Source of the DNA: Alphaproteobacteria bacterium
Lineage (GTDB): Bacteria > Pseudomonadota > Alphaproteobacteria > Rhizobiales > Xanthobacteraceae
DNA: 35,855 nucleotides
Assembly (NCBI GenBank): GCA_005884765.1
Contig: VAZV01000162.1
Location: 1 to 35,855, forward strand
Reading direction: 5' to 3'
Shown here: positions 32,441-35,855 of the stretch, piece by piece
How positions within the stretch are numbered: position 1 is the stretch's first letter
Layout of the letters: every line of letters begins with the position of its first letter
Translations under genes and position numbers: made by a program
The notes under the pieces: generated by a model
The model's database searches: none
What the model saw: only the letters and a program-made list of their open reading frames with translations
What the model was told of the DNA's origin: nothing

Positions 32441-32942
32441 TCAGGCGCTGACCTCGAGATTGACGGGCCGCGTAAAGGTGTTGGCCACCGGCGACCACTT
32501 CTTGACGTGGGCCACCAGCGCATCGATCTCGCTTTTCGGAACGCCCTCGCATTCCATGTCGACCTTGACCCGCACGTCCGTGAAGCCGACCGGCTTCTCG
32601 CTGACGTCGCCGGTGCCCCAGACCGCGGTGATGTTGAGATCGGTACACCGCATTGGCATGAAGGCCCACGGCAAGACACGAGCCGAGCGCGGCGAGCGAG
32701 GCTTCCGACGGATTGGGCGCGGTGTCGTCGCCGAGCAATCCCGGCGGCTCGTCGACGATGTAAGGTGCGAGGTTGCGGATGTAGTTGGCGTGGCGGAACT
32801 TGCCTTCGGCCACCGTCTTGCATTTCAAGGTCTTGATGACCTTGGGATTGGCCTTGCCGTTGGCAATCAGCTGTTCCAGCCCGCCTCTGTCGATGGGCGC
32901 GAGGCAGCCTGTCAGCACTGTTTTTTGAACGACCGCAGTCAT
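32441..32942 (-). pseudogene. OsmC family protein, broken by deletion/frameshift
   Basis: OsmC/Ohr-type protein (peroxide or electrophile handling). The first part, from the ATG at 32942 with GGGAG upstream, reads MTAVVQKTVLTGCLAPIDRG through HANYIRNLAPYIVDEPPGLL and EASLAALGSCLAVGLHANAV. The coding then shifts frame at about 32645. The second frame continues DLNITAVWGTGDVSEKPVGF to KKWSPVANTFTRPVNLEVSA, stop at 32441. Compared with the family about 12-16 residues between ANAV and the NITAVWG strand are also missing, so a short deletion (not a multiple of three) is likely. The first Cys of the OsmC pair (GSC) remains, and the second is present in MECEG. It is the promoter-proximal gene of the cluster. 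Confidence 0.8.
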
Positions 32943-32999
32943 TTGTTTCTCCCTAGGAGCCGAGGACAGAGAAGCAGAACCGAAGTGGAAACCTGGAGG

Positions 33000-33013
33000 A
33001 TACCGAACGGTCT
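33000..33013. promoter_or_regulatory. Candidate TetR operator
   Basis: ATACCG-AA-CGGTCT is a 14-bp palindrome with a single mismatched pair, 58 nt before the OsmC start and about 210 nt before the divergent tetR start. It resembles the AGACCG-NN-CGGTCT sites of NemR-like TetR repressors, which respond to electrophiles. Confidence 0.5.
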
Positions 33014-33160
33014 GTTTTCTGCATGAAGCGTGCCAGACGCCATGCAAATCAAAAGCTGAAGCTTTGTAGCCGCTTAAGGGGAATTGCCTTCGAATTCACC
33101 AGCCGCGCCGTGCTCAAAGGCAAAGCAGTTGCCGCTTCGCTTGCGATTATTTTGAGCGCA

Positions 33161-33186
33161 TGAAGATGCGACTTGAAGATGCGACT
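33161..33186 (+). repeat. 13-bp perfect tandem repeat upstream of tetR
   Basis: TGAAGATGCGACT occurs twice in direct succession (33161-33173 and 33174-33186), 36 nt before the preferred ATG of the TetR gene. It may be a recent slippage duplication or part of its leader. Confidence 0.75.
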
Positions 33187-33221
33187 TGCTGAAAACGCCG
33201 CGGTTCGATTTACTGCAGGTC

Positions 33222-33887
33222 ATGCGCAAATCATCTGCGAAGAGGAAATCCGCCGCTGCCGCTTCTCGCGCAGGCGATGATGAGTCCGCGCGCGGGCGCC
33301 TGCTCAGCGCCGCGACGCATTTGTTCTGCAAGGACGGCATCAACGCCACCGGAATCGATGCGATCATCAACGAAGCCGGTACCGCCAAGACCACGCTCTA
33401 CAAATTGTTCGGATCGAAAACCAATCTCGTGCATGCGGTGCTCGAGAGCGAAGGCAAGCAGTGGCGCGAATGGTTCATCGGCGCCATCGAGGCCGGCGGC
33501 GGCGATGCCGAGAAGAAGCTGTCGCGGATCTTCCCGGCGCTCAAAAGCTGGTTCGGCGAGGAGCGCTTCTACGGTTGCCCCTTCATCAATGCTGTCGCCG
33601 AGCACGACAAGGATCAGAAGCAGTTCCGCAACATCGCGATGAAGCACAAGAAGGTCGTGCTGGCGCATATCGAAAGGCTCGCCACTGAGATGGGCGCGGC
33701 GGAGCCGGAAGTTCTCGCCCATCAGCTGGCGTTGTTGATCGACGGCGCGATCGTGGCCGCGATGGTGTCGCGCAATCCCGGCGTTGCGGATATGGCGGGA
33801 CTGGCCGCCTGCTCGCTGTTCGGGCCTTCGAAAGCGAAAAAGCCGAAGCGCGCGAGCGGAGCAGCAGCGCAGCTGGTTGCGGTGTAG
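33222..33887 (+). CDS. TetR family transcriptional regulator
   Basis: A 221-residue regulator. The N-terminal helix-turn-helix domain is clear: GRLLSAATHLFCKDGINATG, then IDAIINEAGTAKTTLYKLFG, then SKTNLVHAVLE. The ligand-binding half contains the motif RFYGCPFINAVAEHDKDQ, seen in a subgroup of TetR proteins. The C-terminus is Lys-rich and ends GAAAQLVAV. The start is taken as the ATG at 33222; a TTG at 33186 is possible. It is transcribed divergently from the OsmC-to-cynS cluster and probably represses it, perhaps through the palindrome at 33000-33013. The inducer is unknown; the Cys in the GCPF motif could sense electrophiles. Confidence 0.9.
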   Translation: MRKSSAKRKSAAAASRAGDDESARGRLLSAATHLFCKDGINATGIDAIINEAGTAKTTLYKLFGSKTNLVHAVLESEGKQWREWFIGAIEAGGGDAEKKLSRIFPALKSWFGEERFYGCPFINAVAEHDKDQKQFRNIAMKHKKVVLAHIERLATEMGAAEPEVLAHQLALLIDGAIVAAMVSRNPGVADMAGLAACSLFGPSKAKKPKRASGAAAQLVAV

Positions 33888-33898
33888 CGCAGATCGTG

Positions 33899-33976
33899 GG
33901 GTGGGTTAGCGAAGCGTAACCTACCGATATTTGCACCGGTGGCGGGAATGGTGGGTGACGCTGCGCTAACCCACCC
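33899..33976. repeat. GTGGGTTAGC inverted-repeat element
   Basis: GGGTGGGTTAGCG at 33899-33911 pairs perfectly with CGCTAACCCACCC at 33964-33976, enclosing a second imperfect pair (GCGTAACCTACC with GGTGGGTGACGC). This is a common proteobacterial intergenic element. It starts 12 nt after tetR and its last base is the first base of the trmJ stop codon, so it may act as a shared bidirectional terminator. Confidence 0.8.
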
Positions 33977-35181
33977 TACTTTTTCTCGCGCAGGCTTGTT
34001 TCAAGCCGTGCCAGTTCCTTTTCAAGATCGTGCTCCACATGGGCGGCCTTCATCTCTATGACCCGGTAGCCGCGGCTCCCGAGCCAGGCCTTGCGCGACG
34101 CGCGATCGCTGGCGATCGCCTCGGTTTCGCCAGGGTTGACCAGCTCGATCGCGATCCGGTGCACGAACGAGACGAAGTCCGGGATGTGGCGGCCGACCGG
34201 GGTCTGGCGCTTGAACTGGCCGGCGAAGCGGCGGTCGCGGGTCAGCGCCTGCCACAAGATGCGCTCGGCGTCGGTTGGATTCCGCCGCAGCAGCCGCGCC
34301 AGCCCCCGCACCGTGCTACTCGTTTCCGACGTGGAGCTTGCCTGCTCGTGCTCGGCCAAGAGGGCGCGCAGCCGCGTCGCCTGTGCGCCGTCCAGCACAC
34401 CGCCTTTGGCCGGACCCTTGCGCCCCTCGGCGATCGCCATCACTACCCCGTGCAGCGTGTGCATGTCCTGCTTGGTCGGCTCCATGCGCGTGAAGATATT
34501 GCGCAAGTTCACCAGCATGGTCTCGCGCTTTTCCGCCGGCCTCAAGAATTCGACCCGGTCGAGCTCGCGAACCAGATTCTCGAAAAACGCCTGCATCTGG
34601 TGCTGGGAGGCGCGCTCGGAGCGTTCGGGCATGGCAAACGGCAGCGCGCCCTCGGTCGAGAGCTTGAACCATTCGTAGCCGATCAGGAGCACCGCCTGCG
34701 CAAGGTTGAGCGAGGCAAAGCCCGGATTGACGGGAAACGTGATGATGCGGTTGGCAAGCGCGACCTCCTCGTTCTGCAGGCCGTAGCGCTCCCGGCCGAA
34801 CAGGATGCCGGCCTTGCCGCCGCCAGCCACGTGCGCCACGATCTCGGAGGCAGCGCGCTCCGGCGCCACCACGGGCTTCGCCTGGTCGTGGGCGCGGGCA
34901 GTGGTCGCGAACAGGAGCGTGAGGTCGGCGACCGCCGCCTCGACGCTGTCGAACAGCTCGGCGTGCTCCAGGATTAGGTCGGCGCCAGCCGCCGCGCGCT
35001 GCGCGCTGACGTTCGGCCAGCCGTCGCGCGGATTGACGATCCGCAAGCGCGAGAGCGCGAAATTGCCCATGGCGCGCGCCGCCATGCCGATATTCTCGCC
35101 GAGCTGCGGCTCGACCAGAACAACGACGGGCCCGGCCAGATCGAAGCCGGTCTTGGTCTTGTCAGTGCCCGCGCCGGTCAT
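33976..35181 (-). CDS. TrmJ-like RNA methyltransferase fused to a DUF559 domain
   Basis: A 401-residue fusion. Residues 1-260 are a SpoU-family methyltransferase of the TrmJ type, which 2'-O-methylates position 32 of tRNA: LVEPQLGENIGMAARAMGNF, the motif-2 region GILFGRERYGLQNEE, the knot VNPGFASLNLAQAVLLIGYE and EPTKQDMHTLHGVV. After a linker, residues 292-380 are a DUF559 domain (LLRRNPTDAERILWQAL, FKRQTPVGRHIPDF, AWLGSRGYRVIEM) related to Vsr-like nucleases. The usual ELDGxxH metal-binding segment reads ELVNPGE, so the Asp is lost and the nuclease is probably inactive. It may bind RNA or DNA instead. Divergent from icd; the stop codon lies in an intergenic repeat. Confidence 0.85.
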   Translation of the reverse strand: MTGAGTDKTKTGFDLAGPVVVLVEPQLGENIGMAARAMGNFALSRLRIVNPRDGWPNVSAQRAAAGADLILEHAELFDSVEAAVADLTLLFATTARAHDQAKPVVAPERAASEIVAHVAGGGKAGILFGRERYGLQNEEVALANRIITFPVNPGFASLNLAQAVLLIGYEWFKLSTEGALPFAMPERSERASQHQMQAFFENLVRELDRVEFLRPAEKRETMLVNLRNIFTRMEPTKQDMHTLHGVVMAIAEGRKGPAKGGVLDGAQATRLRALLAEHEQASSTSETSSTVRGLARLLRRNPTDAERILWQALTRDRRFAGQFKRQTPVGRHIPDFVSFVHRIAIELVNPGETEAIASDRASRKAWLGSRGYRVIEMKAAHVEHDLEKELARLETSLREKK

Positions 35182-35490
35182 CTCGTGCCACTTTCCGATT
35201 CAAAGCCAATTGAGAACTACTCCGCCGGACCATTTCGATTGCCTGTCCGACAAATTTTCTCAAGCGAAATAATAGGGTTAGATTCGACTTTTGACTTCGA
35301 GCTGAAACCCTGGGCGGACGTCGGCATCGCGGCTCGTGCTTGGCTGCAAAAACACTGCAGCGGCGCCCGCAAGCTAAAAGATGGGCTCAAAGTGCATAAC
35401 CGCTTGGCTTCCGCCAACGCGCTTGCGGTGCTATAGCGCGGATATCCCGCTTCATCCCGCCTAGCGCGTTCCCAAGAGGCCTTCCCGACC
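35182..35490. other. Divergent intergenic region trmJ-icd
   Basis: A 309-nt region with no supported gene. The open frame at 35185-35436 has no recognisable motif and no good ribosome binding site. It must hold the promoters of both genes. GCTATAG at about 35430 is a plausible -10 for icd, with CGCGCTTGCGG before it and no clear -35 at the right distance. Confidence 0.5.
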
Positions 35491-35855
35491 ATGGCAAAAA
35501 TCAAGGTGACCAACCCCGTCGTCGAACTCGATGGCGACGAGATGACCCGGATCATCTGGCAATACATCAAGGACAAGTTGATCACCCCGTTCCTGGACAT
35601 CCAGCTCCAGTACTTCGACCTCGGGATGGAATATCGCGACAAAACCAACGACCAGGTCACGGTCGATGCGGCCAACGCCATCAAGAAGGTCGGCGTCGGC
35701 GTCAAATGCGCCACCATCACCCCCGACGAGGCTCGGGTGAAGGAGTTTGGGCTGAAAGAGATGTGGAAGTCGCCGAACGGCACCATCCGCAACATCCTAG
35801 GCGGCGTGATCTTCCGCGAGCCGATCATCTGCAAGAACGTGCCGCGGCTGGTGCC
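35491..35855 (+). CDS. icd: NADP-dependent isocitrate dehydrogenase, 3' end beyond window
   Basis: TCA-cycle enzyme that oxidises isocitrate to 2-oxoglutarate with NADP. The first 121 codons are present and run off the right edge. The start [20 protein letters not shown] and the following [20 protein letters not shown] are those of the eukaryotic-like homodimeric IDH found in rhizobia. The substrate-binding region [20 protein letters not shown] followed by [11 protein letters not shown] (the Thr and Ser/Asn side chains that hold isocitrate) and [13 protein letters not shown] are intact. AAGAGG lies about 10 nt before the ATG. Confidence 0.97.
   Translation, partial: MAKIKVTNPVVELDGDEMTRIIWQYIKDKLITPFLDIQLQYFDLGMEYRDKTNDQVTVDAANAIKKVGVGVKCATITPDEARVKEFGLKEMWKSPNGTIRNILGGVIFREPIICKNVPRLV

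Noticed and set aside
31287..33047. Single 586-residue OsmC-ACAD fusion protein
   Set aside because: The middle 90 residues are frame-shifted OsmC DNA with Arg/Gly/His-rich text. Separate start codons with good ribosome binding sites and the true OsmC second half in another frame show two genes, one broken.
35185..35436. 83-codon gene upstream of icd
   Set aside because: No ribosome binding site, no recognisable motif, and it occupies the expected divergent promoter region.

Overview
The window is high-GC alphaproteobacterial chromosome, most likely Bradyrhizobium or a close relative in the Nitrobacteraceae. This rests on recalled gene order and protein families (murI, HpcH/HpaI aldolase, E2-like acyltransferase and rpsD; the purC-purS-purQ-purL, bolA and grxD backbone; a DUF1476 gene; icd with a TrmJ-DUF559 fusion) and on several intergenic repeats of the kind common in rhizobia. 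No database search was run. No tRNA, rRNA, CRISPR array, integrase or intact insertion sequence was seen.

Layout. 1-2.9 kb: a phasin cut by the left edge, three very small genes around a CRP/FNR-like palindrome, a decayed copy of one of them, and an orphan solute-binding protein. 3-4.6 kb: a cupin pseudogene and an MHS-family transporter. 5.2-9.6 kb: murI, an aldolase, an E2-like acyltransferase, rpsD with its own promoter, and a threonine aldolase. 9.6-12.4 kb (minus): a serine hydrolase, a broken tandem copy of it, a macro-domain protein and the CGFS glutaredoxin grxD. 12.7-15.1 kb (plus): egtB and egtD for ergothioneine. 15.1-18.6 kb: ltrA and bolA (minus), DUF427, DUF1328 and an acyltransferase-3 membrane protein. 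18.9-25.4 kb: purL, then purQ, a 61-codon gene, purS and purC, with a thioesterase and a peptide-type solute-binding protein lying between purL and purQ. 25.7-26.2 kb: a DUF1476 gene and the tail of a lost ICL/PEP-mutase gene. 26.2-33.9 kb: a cyanate/nitrate-type gene cluster. 34-35.9 kb: a TrmJ-DUF559 fusion and the start of icd.

The most distinctive block is 26.2-33.9 kb. A divergent TetR regulator faces a minus-strand series: a broken OsmC gene, an acyl-CoA-dehydrogenase-like flavoprotein that appears to lack the family's catalytic Glu, a two-domain rhodanese, a NrtA-like binding protein with a Cys/His-rich leader, a permease, an ATPase and cyanase. The gene set suggests uptake and breakdown of a small N- or S-containing compound with cyanate as an intermediate. 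That is inference. A palindrome in front of the OsmC gene is a plausible TetR operator.

A second theme is erosion. Six remnants or broken genes (degenerate small-gene copy, cupin, serine hydrolase copy, ICL/PEP-mutase tail, OsmC, and an in-frame deletion in the peptide-binding protein) sit among intact housekeeping genes, and repeats sit at several of the gene junctions. A third theme is possible general-stress control: three GGAAC-type (EcfG-like) promoters precede a small basic protein gene, egtB and the DUF1328 gene.
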